This document shows, in pieces, positions 41,977-53,240 of a stretch of 64,000 nt of DNA. Under the pieces are notes generated by a model that saw nothing but the letters and a program-made list of their open reading frames with translations, was not told the origin of the DNA and did not search any database. Position numbers and translations under genes: made by a program. The stretch is from Chenopodium formosanum (taxonomy: Eukaryota > Streptophyta > Magnoliopsida > Caryophyllales > Amaranthaceae), in contig CM044859.1 in assembly GCA_024500155.1 (NCBI GenBank), positions 47,414,003 through 47,478,002 of the forward strand, given 5' to 3'. How positions within the stretch are numbered: the stretch's first letter is position 1; each line of letters starts with the position of its first letter.

Positions 41977-43350
41977 CTATTTAGCCGGATTTTGGCCTTG
42001 GACAGGCTCCTCGGGGACGAGGACGGATGTATTATCAGCGAGCTCTTGCTTGTTCTCCTCTTGGCCCTCAGCTCCGTCCGCCTCCACCTCATCTTCCTCA
42101 TCGTCTGAGGTAGCTGGTGTGACGTTCAGCTCAGGAGAAGGCTAGTCGTCCTTCTTAGCCTCTTCCCTTAGGTAGACGAAGTTAAGGCGTTTGGTGAAGC
42201 GCTCCTGATAGTAGGAGGCCTCACTTCATCCACCATGAGCTCAAATGCCTCGAAGAAGTGGCTCTTCAACCTATACTCAACGTTTTGTCGATGCGGACAA
42301 CCTCGTCTGCACTAGGGGACCGAGGTGCTTTCAGCTGTTGGGTTAAGTCCTCAAAGGGGTTCTTTAAAGTTTCCACCTCGGCCCAAAGTGCGTCTGCCTC
42401 ATCTAAGGCCTTCTTCAGATTCTTTTGGGCGAGGGCCACGTCGCTCTTCAGCTTCTCGGAGGCCTCAAACCCTTCTTTCCAACGCTGGCTGTCCAGGATA
42501 GCTTAATGCCTTTCTTGTCTTATGGTCTCCCTGGAGAAGGTCTCTTGTTCGAGAGCCTTGCCCAGCTTAACCAGATCCTCAGCTTTCCGCGCCTCCTTTT
42601 CGGATAGCACGTTGATTTGGGTTTCAAAAGAAGTGCGCTAGACGGCGGCCGTCCTAGTAATGGCATCATGGACTTTTTCGACCTTCTCTCAAGCCCTCCT
42701 AAACTTTTCATTCTCTTTATCCTTCCATTCAAGGAAGTCGGTCAGCCACAGGATGAGATTCGTACAAGATAAAGTACATTGGTAAAATAAAGATGGAAAA
42801 TATTCAATGTATGAGAGTTGGGAAAAGCTACCTCAGCGCTGCAGTTAATCATAGGGCCGAGGAAGCCCTCATGAATCCCCCGCAGCTTGTCTCGCTGCTC
42901 AGCTGGGATGGCCCTGGCCATGGCTTCTCTCATGGCCTTTATGTCCGCCCCAGTAAGAGACTGGCCGGGCAGCTTCATGTTCAACTCCTCCGTCATATCT
43001 GCACTCGGGCGAAAAAGAGTTTAGCTTGAGCAAGTAGACTTAAAAAGGAAAGACTGTGCAAAGCTATTTAAACTAACCGTCTGAGAAGCTTGGAGGAGAA
43101 AGAGGGTTGAAGGTGAATGGAGGAGGTGGCACAGGCTCGTCACCCTTCTCATCTGTGCGGCCTGGTTGGTCATCGGTCGACTGAGAGGACTCTTTGGAAG
43201 GGAAAAGTCATGTTAGGCCCGGTCGGTTTTGCCGAGGTCGACTTGCCCCTATCATCCGTTTCACAGACTCGTTATGGACCGGCTTGGCGGTCATATCCTT
43301 AGACTTGGAGATCCTGCTATCACCCAGCTAGGGTTGCTCTCCTTTAGACT
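41977..43350 (-). pseudogene. Antisense gene of Tat B, coiled-coil protein with introns
   Basis: On the minus strand the first readable exon (about 43350-43078) is polar and Pro-rich (VPPPPFTFNPLSPPSFSD). A GT-AG intron (43077-42999, 79 bases) joins it in frame to DMTEELNMKLPGQSLTGADI and EGFLGPMINCSAEVA. A second donor is at 42831 (GAG/GTAGCT); its acceptor is unclear near 42757. The third exon encodes a long coiled coil (FETQINVLSEKEARKAEDLV, SEKLKSDVALAQKNLKKALD), then an acidic tail (SDDEEDEVEADG) ending at a TAG at 41977. There are several TAG/TAA/TGA stops and one frameshift at about 42230-42290. It occupies the same place as the Tat A antisense gene; no function is known. Confidence 0.65.
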
Positions 43351-44759
43351 ACTTGGAAGCAGTCCAAGACGTAGTCATGGATACAATTTTGCATAATTTG
43401 CGAAACTTAGGTACTTCAATTGTTCTAAGCCCGATTCAAGAAACTGATGAGCTGGTTACTCCGGCGTCGGCACTGGTTAATCCAGCTTATGGCTCAATTC
43501 CCGGAAGTGATGGGGAGACTATTTCACGATTTGCTAAAGGAATTTCTAGACCAGCATCTTCGATTTCAAAGAGAACAGTACCTATGGTTTCTGGGTTTAC
43601 TTATCCATTGGTTGTTGAAGCTGATGGTCAGCGATCTGAGCCTACTGTTCTTGATCCACATTTTAAACCTCCTCTGGAACAGAATGCAGAAACAAATGGT
43701 GAGGATCAACCTGGTTCTTTTACTGGTAAGCTGACTACTAAAGGAGCTCCCCTGTCCTATGTTGCCCCGATGGTTCAAGATGGGAAATAGGTTGCTCAGT
43801 TGCAGGATTATGAACTTATTGAAGGTAATAAAAAGTAGTCAATTGCTTTAGTTTTCTATGTGGTTAGCTTTTACCCTACTATTGCTGCTATTCATAGATT
43901 TATAGCCGAGCAATGGAGCACTATGCAGAAACCAGTTAATTTTTTGGCATGATGATGGATACTTTTCATTAATCTTTATTCAGTTGATGATAAGGATACT
44001 ATACTTTGTTCTAGTCCACATATGTTCCTTGGAAAACCCGAAATAGTGAAACCATGGAAAACTATGTTTGAATTTAATGCAGAAATTAAGAGGATTGTTC
44101 CCTTTTGGGTTAAGTTTACTAATCTGCCACTAAATTGTTGGGGACCAGATACTCTTAGTCAAATTGGTAGCCTGCTTCGGGTGCAAATTTTTGTAGATGA
44201 ATGAACAACTACGCAGCTTATAGTGTCTTTTGCTAGGGTCCTAGTTGAAATTGATCTTACCGAGCCTATGCATAACTCTGTATTTGTTGAGAGCCCTTCA
44301 AGGGAAGTGTTAGAGCTTAATAGAATGTATGAATGGACACCACCCTTTTATTATAAATGCAATAAGGTTGGCCATGACTACTCTGCTAAATCTATGCATG
44401 CTGCTGCTAAGCAGACTTAGTCCAAGCTGCCAGTTATTCCTATAGCACCTGTAAAATAGAAGCAAGCTTGGGTTCCTAAGCCCAATCAAGTTCTTGTTTC
44501 CCTTATTGCTGCCACTACTATTGATACTTCTGTTCATGGGAGATCTGTTATCATTCCAAGTGTTTATACTGCTCAAAACATCTCTGATGAAGGATGGAGA
44601 GTAGTTGGAAGGAAGACAAAGAGTCATTAAACTAGAGCTAATCAGCCAACTCCTACATCTAATGCTTTTGTTGCTTTATTTGCATATGAGACAGAGGATG
44701 CTAGTGGTTTTACTATCAATCCAAGCGGAGGTGAGGTAAATCCCCCTCTAGTGTCATGA
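43350..44759 (+). pseudogene. LINE ORF1 with DUF4283-like and zinc-knuckle domains
   Basis: The N-terminal part is variable. At about 44020-44420 FLGKPEIVKPWKTMFEFNAE, VPFWVKFTNLPLNCWGPDTL, FARVLVEIDLTEPM and YYKCNKVGHDYSAKSM match the DUF4283 plus CCHC knuckle arrangement of plant L1 ORF1. The last knuckle Cys is Ser. It ends with TGA at 44757-44759. Stops at about 43788, 43838 and 44202 and others break it. The role is RNA chaperone and particle protein. Confidence 0.75.
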
Positions 44760-46251
44760 TTATCTCTATCTAGAATGTCATGGGCCTGAACGACCCTAGA
44801 GAAGTTGCTTCTGTAAAATGGTTGCTTCATTGTCATTTAGTAGATGTTGTTGATTTGTTGGAAACAAAAGTTAAAGCTAAAAATGTTCTTGATTTTCAAA
44901 GGATATTTAGTCCTGCCTAGTCTTAAAAGTGCAACTATGATTGCTCTTCTAAAGGGAGGATTTGGGTTGGCTTGAATGCAGAGAGAGTTACCGTTAATGT
45001 TTTGCAAGTTCATGAGCAATTTATCATTATATAGTCCTTAATATGGATTTATCTACTGAGATTCAGCTTACTGTTACGTATGGGATTCATTCTATTCATA
45101 ATAGACTTCCTATGTGGGAGGGTATCAGAACTCTCTCTATTCAGCATTCTCCTTGGTTATGTGCTGGTGATTTTATCTCTATTCTTAACTCCCTAGACAA
45201 GCTTTATGGTAATGATATTACTGTTTATAAAACTACTGATTTTTAGAGTTTCATTTATGACTTGGATCTCACTGAGATCAAAAGCAAGGGAGCTTTCTAC
45301 TCCTAGTCTAATATGGCTCATTCTAGTCCTAAGACTCTTTCTAGGATTGATAGAGCTTTTGGTAATCAAGCTTGGTTGGACTCGCATGACCATGTTGAAA
45401 ATGTCTATTTGGCTCCTTCTTTGTCTGATCACGGTCTAATTCTGCTGGATATCTGTCATGCTCCTCCAAGAAAGAGCAGATATTTTAACTCCTTCAACTG
45501 TTTTGATGATCACCTTGATTTCCTTAATAATGTGTCTCGGGCCTAGAACTCTGGTGGCTCAGTCTGGCAGAATCTTAAAGCTGTGAAAGCTGGTATCAAG
45601 TCCTTGCACAAAAAGCATTTTGGTAATACTGATGAGAAAATTAATCAAGCTCATAATGAGCTTCTTCAGATTTAAAATTTGATGGCTTGAAATAAGGATT
45701 ACATGGAGCTATATGTTAAGGAATTTGAAGCTATTGAGGTTGTTAAGCACCGGACTGATATTCAAGAGAGCATGTTCAAGCAAAAATCTAGGTTCAATTG
45801 GATTAAACTTGGGGATGGCAATTCTCACTGTTTTTTCTTAGTCATGAAGACTAGAATAGAATTGATTCTATTTTTTTTATTTTAATTAGGTGCTGCTCAA
45901 GGATCCTAATGTTGTTTCCAATGAGATAATTTCCTTTTATTAGTCTCTTTTAGGGACTTAGGCTTCTTGGCTGCCTGTTGTTGGTCTTGTCACTATGAGG
46001 AGAGATAAGCAGCTTAGTTCTATTACTCACAATTCTCTTATCCGGCCCATTTCTCATGTTGAAATTGATGATGCTCTTAAGGGCATTGATAACACTAAGG
46101 CTCCTGGTATTGATAGCTTTAATTCTTTCTTTTAGAGAGCTTGGCATATTGTGAAAGATGATATCTATGCTAGTGTTATTAGTTTCATTGATATTGTTGT
46201 TTTGCCTAATTAGTGGAATTGCACAACTAATACTCTTATTCTTAAGATCCT
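44756..46251 (+). pseudogene. LINE ORF2: APE endonuclease and start of RT
   Basis: ATG at 44756 overlaps the ORF1 stop (ATGA). The endonuclease reads NVMGLNDPREVASVKWLLH, LLETKVKAKN (catalytic Glu), WLCAGDFISILNSLDKLYG (GDF) and RIDRAFGNQAWLDSH with SDHGLIL (SDH). A TAG replaces the W before NVMGL. After a linker the RT N-terminus appears: LKGIDNTKAPGIDSFNSFF and RAWHIVKDDIYASVISFID. The sequence stops at 46251 with LILKIL, before the catalytic RT palm. Frameshifts near 45020-45240 and stops throughout. Confidence 0.8.
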
Positions 46252-47317
46252 TGATCGAGGGTTAAATAGGTCGTTAAACTACTACCCTAATCAAATTAAT
46301 CATTTATAATACCTAAACTTACACCAAACTAGTTAGTGGCAAGTAAAGGGTCGAACCACTAGAGAAGCACACTAATTCAACGTCAATATTCACTAATTTT
46401 AAAGTAAAAAGGGGATCGTTTTTGTTGGTTTTTGAGTAAAGAGCACTAAAACTACAAATAAGCAAAGAAGATGATGATTAAAAACAAGGGGAAATGATGC
46501 TAGGGATACGGGGGTGTCAAATATAATTAGAAAGAGATGAATAAAATGATTATCATGAAGAACTTGCCGAAGAACACAAGATTCTACCTAAAGAATTCAT
46601 TCTCATGCAATAGTCTAGGCAAATCAATGAAAAAGGTCTATACTAATAAGGGTCATTCTCTTGCATCCTATTAGTTATAATCAGATCAAGAGAATAAACA
46701 AGCACAATCAATAAAACTCCACTTTATTAACTCATTCTCATGTAATCATTAAAATAGAGATGATCTTAATCTAGTTCAAATCACTTTCATGCATTTAAAC
46801 TAAAAAACATCAAATAGAGTTCAACAATAACATCAAGCTATCAAAAATCATGTCTTTCATCAATTTATGGCATAAGTTCTATCCAACCATCGTCATTCAT
46901 CTAATATCAACACATATTCTCCATACCCTACCCCTAGCTAAGAAATTAGCCTAGAGAAGGGAGATTAAACATAATATCAAAACTAGAAATAAGCTCAAGA
47001 AAGTCAAAACAAAACATGATTAAGAACAATGAAATCAATAATAACTAGATGAATTAATAAGATTAACAAAAACAAGCAATAATAAAGTAAATAAATAAAG
47101 CTAAAAGAAAGGATTTGAGATTAATAAAGAAAGGATTAATGAAAGATGAAAACTGAAGTGTTGCTTAATTGAAGATTAAACTTGACCAAAGTTGAATACA
47201 ATAAAGGAAACATGAGTAATAATCCATTTTCTCTCTCTAGATTAAGCTAAAATTCTTATATTAGAACTAAGTAAGTCTTATTACAAAGTCTCCGGACTAT
47301 ACATATGTGGCTCCCCG
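46252..47317 (-). repeat. Athila B LTR, downstream part
   Basis: The plus-strand form begins TGATCGAGGGTTAAATAGG, with the GTCGAACC phrase shared with the Athila A LTR. It is AT-rich and ends at 47317 in GGCTCCCCG, the left TSD side of the chromovirus. Confidence 0.75.
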
Positions 47318-50174
47318 TGTAACACCCCATATTTTTGAACTAATAAATTTTGAATTATTATGTGTGTTATGTTGTTTTCTATTCAAATCATAATATTTTT
47401 AAGGAATTTTAATTTATGATTGACAAGAGTGTAAAACTAATTTGAAATATTACATGTTATTTATTTATTTACGGTTTTTAGTTGAGCCGGTTTGGGCGAA
47501 TTATACCGAGGTTACTTTTATGGACTGAACCAAATTTCGGTGTTTGGGCTATAACCTAGGAATGTATTGAGCTAATTTGGCGTGGGATTGGAGTAGTATA
47601 CAAGTATTTGAATTGGTTTCTGAAATATAAATATAGGATTCTTTCATTGACTCTTTAGTTGTCAATTAGTTAATGCTCCCCTTGATTCTTGCCTCCAATT
47701 CATATTCTCTTGCCTCTTACAACTCCCCAAAACCATCATATTTGCTGCCCTCATTAAGCAAATACTCATCAGTTTCTTTTCCCATTTATCGTGGGAATCA
47801 TTCACAGAAGTATTTGCACTCTTCCTTCTTTCACCTCCATAATGCATCTCCTTCTTCCTCAATTCTGGTGAGATTGTTGTTGGGTTTTATTGTTGCAAGG
47901 ATCATCTTACTTTCCCTCTTAATTTAGCTGTTAAAATAAGTAAGTTTAATGGGTTAAACCCTTCCCTTTTTCGTCCCCTTGTGTATGGTTTGTTATACAT
48001 ACATCTTATTTCAATCTTGTTTTGTATAGGTTTTGAAGTTCATCAAGAGGACTAGTTCATTTCGAGTTCCTATAGTTTCATTGGAAGTTTATCGAGGTAA
48101 TTAGCATTATTCCACTACTCTAGAAATCATGGTTGGGTATTAAGATAAGATTAGATACAATAAGAATTGGTTGTATGGCTTTTCTATTGCGGTTATGAAC
48201 AAACTTGATTTTTGTTTTTATAATGTAGTTTGCGTGATAGGATAGTCTGTGGATCATATTATTTATTTTACCTTGTTTATCATGTCTACATGTCATTATT
48301 TATGGTCATGTTCAACTATACATAATCTGGCTTAAATTGGAAGTTCTTTAGTCTCGTTGATTTTGGTTTGAGAATGGATAATGGGTTGCCTTTGGGTTCA
48401 ACTACATGTTGCCTAATTGATTTTTATACGAGGTTTGCTTGAGTTGTAAATGAATTTCGTTGCCTTGTTGTCATGATTTAGTTTCCGAAAGCAACTGTAT
48501 TGTCATATTTAATATGGTGGGTATAAGCAAGCTCTATTTTCATGTGAGTCACAATATGGTATTTATACCAATTCTTTGTCATTGTTGATACTCTAGCTTC
48601 ATATATCTTATCATGAGATTCATGACCTTATGCCTATTTATTCATGTTTAGCCATTAGTATAATCATGGGTTGTTTTGATTAAGCACAAATATTAATAGT
48701 TGTCATGTTTGTTGATGGCCGAAGACTTGTTATATTCAGTTGTTTGTGGTAATTTTTCATGTTTAGATATTTGATTAAAGTTTTAAAATTATATATTGAA
48801 TAATTTAATTTTATATAATTTGATCTTTTATTTTGCTGTATAGAGTTTGGTATTTTATCATGTATTTAAATGATTTGGTATAATGATGGAAATTATGAAC
48901 TAGAAGCAATCGCAATCTTCATTTTTTTTGTAAGTGTTTATGGAGTTTTTTTTTTTGAAAAAAAAATTTGTTTTAAAGTGTCAAATAAGTTGTTGACGTC
49001 GTTGTGCTATAAAGTAGAATAACAATGTTTTTAGCACCGCTTCACCAAGGGTTGTGAACGGAGTATATGAGTTATTTTATATTTTGAAGAATTTTGAAAT
49101 TAAACTCTTTTTAAGGATTTTTTGTTTAATTTTTGTTTTAGCAGTGAAGACCTGAAGTTAGGGTTGATGATCCCTAAATGTGTATTAATGACTTTTAAAA
49201 AGTTTGTTTATAAATTTTATATATTTTTGTGAGTGTAATACAACCATTGGGTTGCGGAATTCAGTGGTTGGAACATATGCCAATATCTTGGGCTACGGAA
49301 TTCAAGATGTAGTTTTCTAAGTTAATTGTTGTCGTCCGGAACTACTCGGGCTGCGAAATTCGTGTAGGAAAACTGGAATTTGGCCATTGTCAGATGGAGA
49401 CGGCTGCGGAATCGTCTATTGGTTCGCCCTGACAAACCTTTGATGGTGGGCTGCGGATTTAACTGGCGTTCATATTTTATATGCTCTCCTCACTATAAAT
49501 CTAATTTTCAAAACGGTTAATTTTTTTTTATTTTAAAGATACTATTGATATTGAGCAGGAAACTTTATAAGTGTTAATTATCGTCTATATGAGTTACCAT
49601 TTGTTTTGAGTTGCTAAATTTTATTCTGAATTCTTGTGGTAATATTTTTACGTTATTATGTTTACAAGCTTGATCTGAATTATAATCATGATTCCATGTT
49701 TTTTTTCCCTCGAGTTTAACTGGTAATTATTATTTTAGTTGATGTTCCCACATGTTGTTAAGTTTTGTGCTAGTGTCTAAGCTTTTCTGTACTTAGCTTT
49801 GTATTTCTACAAGTACTGGGAGAAATGCTAGTTACTCCCCACTGATTGTGGAACCTTAATGTTATTTGCAGGTGAAGAGTAGTTCCTGATGAGTCTGGGC
49901 TAAGAGCAGAGTGTTTATTTTATTTCTTAGTGGTTTTATAGACTTGCTTTAGTTATCTTTGGACCTTCTCTTTTGGGATTATCATTTTTGAGGATTGTTT
50001 TATCTCGTTAGATGTGTTTATTGTATATTTGGGATTTCTTTAACTTTACTTTATTTGTCTTAGATATTTTAATCAATGTCTTATTTCTTTTTTTTGGTAA
50101 CCTTTAGAGAGACATTCTCGTCTCGACGTTATTTTCGCTAACGTCATGCCTTATGTATTAGAAGGGGTGTTACA
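47318..50174 (+). repeat. 5' LTR of the Tekay chromovirus
   Basis: It aligns with 54899-58755 over its full length. A TATAAATA at 47626-47633 is GATAAATA in the 3' LTR. It contains the undisturbed target ATAGTTGT (48696-48703) of the hAT element found in the other LTR. Five variants of GGCTGCGGAATTC are spread over 49249-49460. There are no genes inside. Confidence 0.9.
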
Positions 50175-50175
50175 G

Positions 50176-50187
50176 TTGGTATCAGAG
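50176..50187 (+). other. PBS of the Tekay chromovirus
   Basis: TTGGTATCAGAG directly after the LTR, complementary to the 3' end of initiator tRNA-Met. Confidence 0.9.
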
Positions 50188-50398
50188 CAAAATGTTCTTA
50201 AAATTCTCATTGAGTTGCTACCTTACGTTTTCTACGAATTATGTAGTTCTTGTTATCTTAAAGTTTAATATATTAGGCTTCAAGAAGTTTATGAGTGATT
50301 TATTTGGGTAGGAAGAAACCAAGGGTATATTATTTCTTCTTCTTACGTGTTGAGTCTTGATGTGTTTTATGACCTAACCTTTCTGTACTTTTTGTAGA

Positions 50399-51830
50399 AT
50401 GCCTCCACGAATGATTCCTAAGAAGATTACTGCATGACGTAGGCGAAAGGCGGTTGAGGATGCCATTTTAGCATAAGAAAATCAAACTGTTGCACCTCCT
50501 CCAAATCAAGGGCAATCATTCTTTGATCGTCTTGACTGTCATAGACTACCTACCTATGAAGGAACTACTGACCCAATGGTTCTAGAAAGTTGGCTCAAAG
50601 AGATGGAGAAGTTGTTCACTGCAACTAACAGTCCTCCGCAAGAGAAGATGCCAATCGGTTCCTATTATCTAAAAATGGAAGCCGACAGCTGGTGAAGTAT
50701 AGTTCGTGAAGAGTGCATGGCATTGCCTAATTTTGGGTGGGCACAATTTGCTACCAAGCTAAAGGAAGGATTTTATCCTGATGACCTTCGTTGGAAAAAG
50801 CAAGAAGAATTTTTGTCTTTGCCTCAGGGGTCTATTTCCATCCAGGAGTACATAGACAAGTTCACTGAGTTGTCATGTTTTTCCACCTCTATTGTGTCTT
50901 CAGAATCTAAGAGGGTAAAACGATACATCAAGAAGATGGATCCTAAGGTTAGGACCCATGTCCTAAGTTCCAGTGCAAGTTCTTTTCAGGGTGCCTACGA
51001 GATTGCACTTAGCATCCATGCCTCTAACCAAGAAGAGGAAGTTGCAAGGAGCGTGAGTGTGAAGAAGTCGGTTGTTACTTTCTCTCAATCCTCGGCTAAG
51101 AAGGAAGATTTTGACTGTGGTAACCGAGGAAACTATCAGCAGGGATCTGGTTCTAGTTCGAGTTTCAGGTCGGGTTCTCACTCTAAGTGTCGTACATGTG
51201 GAAAAGACTATCATCGAGGAAAGAATTATGATGGATTTACAATCGTATGTTACTACTGTAAGGAGGTGGGTCATAAGTCCTTCAAGTGTCCTAAACACCC
51301 AAATGCTGATTATCCTCCAGCTGTTAAAACAGTTGGTCCTTCCGCTCCTGTCAAAAACCGCATTTATGTGATGACACAGGCTGAAGCAGACGTGCAACCG
51401 GATGTGATCTCTGGTACATTTTTTGTTAATTCTGTACCTGCTTATGTGTTGTTTGATACAGGAGCTACTGTGTCTTTCATTGCTAGTGACTTTGTTGTTA
51501 AAGCTAATTTGACTAGTTGATCACCTGTAAAGTCTTTCATATCTCACCCTTCTAGAGTGAATTTTCTGTGCCATGATGAGTTTAACGATGTGCCTATCAA
51601 ATATCTAGGGGACTAAGCTTTTTGCTAATCTGAAAGAGTTTCCAATGATCGAGTTTGATGTGAATCTTGGGGTGGATTGGTTGTCAAAATATCATGCAAC
51701 CATCCATTGTCGTGATCAAAAGGTGACGCTTCGTGGTCCTAAAGGAAACCGAATCTCCAATTCAGGTGTCATGGTGAAGAAAGGCGTGAAGGTGTTTCTG
51801 CTCTAAAATTGAGAAAGATGCGATAAAATG
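50399..51830 (+). pseudogene. gag: Tekay gag and protease
   Basis: The ATG at 50399 (MPPRMIPKKITA) is followed by a TGA, a TAA and a TGA before the longer frame at 50717-51520. Capsid: YEGTTDPMVLESWLKEMEKL, FYPDDLRWKKQEEFLSL and GSISIQEYIDKFTELSCF. Nucleocapsid: CYYCKEVGHKSFKCP, preceded by CRTCGKDYHRGK. Protease: YVLFDTGATVSFIA with an intact DTGA at about 51455. VDWLSKYHATIHCRDQKV follows in another frame. TTTTTGTAG just before the ATG could be a splice acceptor. Confidence 0.85.
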
Positions 51831-51846
51831 TGGATGAGGTCTTCCT

Positions 51847-52720
51847 TTGTGTAGTGAAGGACCTATCTTTCGAAGAAAACTTGAGAGTATTCCAATTGTT
51901 CAGGAGTATTTGGATGTGTTTCCTAAGGAATTGCCTGGTACTCCTCAAGAAAGAGACGTCGAGTTCAGTATCGATTTAGTTCCTGGTACTGCCCCAATAT
52001 CAAAGGCTCCATATAGAATGGCGCCTCCTGAATTGCACGAATTGAAAACTCAGTTGCATGAGTTGATTGATAAGGGCTTTATTAGGCTGAGTGCCTCTCC
52101 TTGGGGTGCTCCTGTCTTGTTCATTAAGAAAAAAGATGGTAGTATGAGGTTATGTATAGACTACTATGAATTAAACAAGGTGACAATCAAGAACAAGTAT
52201 CCTTTGCCCAGAATTGAAGACTTGTTCGATTAGTTAAAAGGAGCAAGAGTTTTCTCAAAGATCGATTTGAGGTTTGGATATCATCAAATTTTTGTGAAAA
52301 AGGAGGATATCCCAAATACTGCTTTCCGTACAAGGTATGGTCACTATATGTTTGAAGTGATGAATTTTGGTCTCACAAATGCTCCTGCAATCTTCATGGA
52401 TCAGATGAATAGATCATTTCATAAGTACCTTGACAAGTGAGTCGTGGTCTTCATAGATGATATACTTTTCTACTCTATGAATGAGAAAGATTATGAAGGG
52501 CATTTGAGGTCGATACTAGATGTTCTTCGGAAACAAAATTGGTTCGCCAAGCTCTCTAAGTGTGAGTTCTGGTTAAAAGAGGTTGCTTTCCTTGGCCAAG
52601 TCATTAGTAAGAAAGGGTTAAGGTGGATCCTTCTAAGATCAAAGCGGTAGTTGAGTAGGAAAGTCTGAAGAATGTGTCAGAGGTTTGAAGTTTTCTAGGC
52701 CTTGGTGGCTACTATCGGAG
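51847..52720 (+). pseudogene. pol: Tekay reverse transcriptase
   Basis: IPIVQEYLDVFPKELPG, SIDLVPGTAPISKAPYRMAP, LIDKGFIRLSASPWGAPVLF, KKDGSMRLCIDYYELNKVTI, FSKIDLRFGYHQI, MNFGLTNAPAIFMDQMN and the catalytic VFIDDIL (about 52455) are present. Stops occur at 52231 (TAG before LKGA, usually Q) and 52438 (TGA before VVVFIDD). After KKGLRW the frame shifts at about 52620. Confidence 0.9.
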
Positions 52721-52724
52721 GTTT

Positions 52725-53240
52725 GTGCAGGATTTCTCTAGAATTGCTCAGCCATTGACAAAGCTAATGAGAAAAGACTTCAAGTTCTTGTGGTTCGAAG
52801 TTTGCGAGAATGCATTCCAAGAGCTGAAAAAGAGGTTGACATCTGCACCTGTACTAACATTTCCTATCGAAGGGATTGAGTTTGAGGTATATAGTGATGC
52901 TTCGAAGAATGGGTTAGGTTGTGTTCTCATGCAAGTGGGTAAGGTTGTCGCTTATGCGTCGAGACAATTGAAGGTTCATGAGAAGAACTATCCAACTCAT
53001 GATCTCGACCTTGCGGCTGTCGTATTCGCGCTAAAGATGTGGCGACACTACTTGTATGGGGTTCCATGTAAGGTGTATATTGATCATAAGAGTTTGAAGT
53101 ATATCTTTACTCAACGGGATCTTAATATAAGGCAAAGAAGGTAGTTAGAGGCAATCGTTGACTACAAGGTGACTCTAGACTATTGTGAAGGAAAAACCAA
53201 TAACGTAGCGGATGCTTTGAGTCGTAAGAATAAACATTCT
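52725..53240 (+). pseudogene. Tekay RNase H
   Basis: FEVYSDASKNGLGCVLMQVG, VAYASRQLKVHEKNYPTHDL, FALKMWRHYLYGV, IDHKSLKYIFTQRDLNIRQR, then a TAG where W is usual, and EAIVDYKVTLDYCEGKTNNV with ADALSRK. The acidic positions are kept. It is continuous with RT and integrase as expected for Ty3/gypsy. Confidence 0.9.

Larger units (their letters stand above)
34688..43350 (+). mobile_element. Tat B: second Tat-lineage Ty3/gypsy retrotransposon, 3' end missing
   Basis: The order is 5' LTR, PBS, gag, protease, RT, RNase H, archaeal-type RNase H, integrase, noncoding 3' region and antisense gene. The order matches Tat A but the sequence differs clearly in gag, LTR and antisense gene, so it is another family. 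The 3' LTR is absent; sequence changes to LINE DNA at about 43350. Many stops and shifts mark it as old. Confidence 0.85.
43350..46251 (+). mobile_element. L1-type LINE, truncated inside the RT domain
   Basis: ORF1 (nucleic-acid-binding, CCHC) is followed by ORF2 (APE endonuclease, RT start). The right break is the insertion of Athila B at 46252; the left boundary with Tat B is approximate. The rest of the RT and the poly-A tail would lie beyond Athila B, outside the window. Confidence 0.8.
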
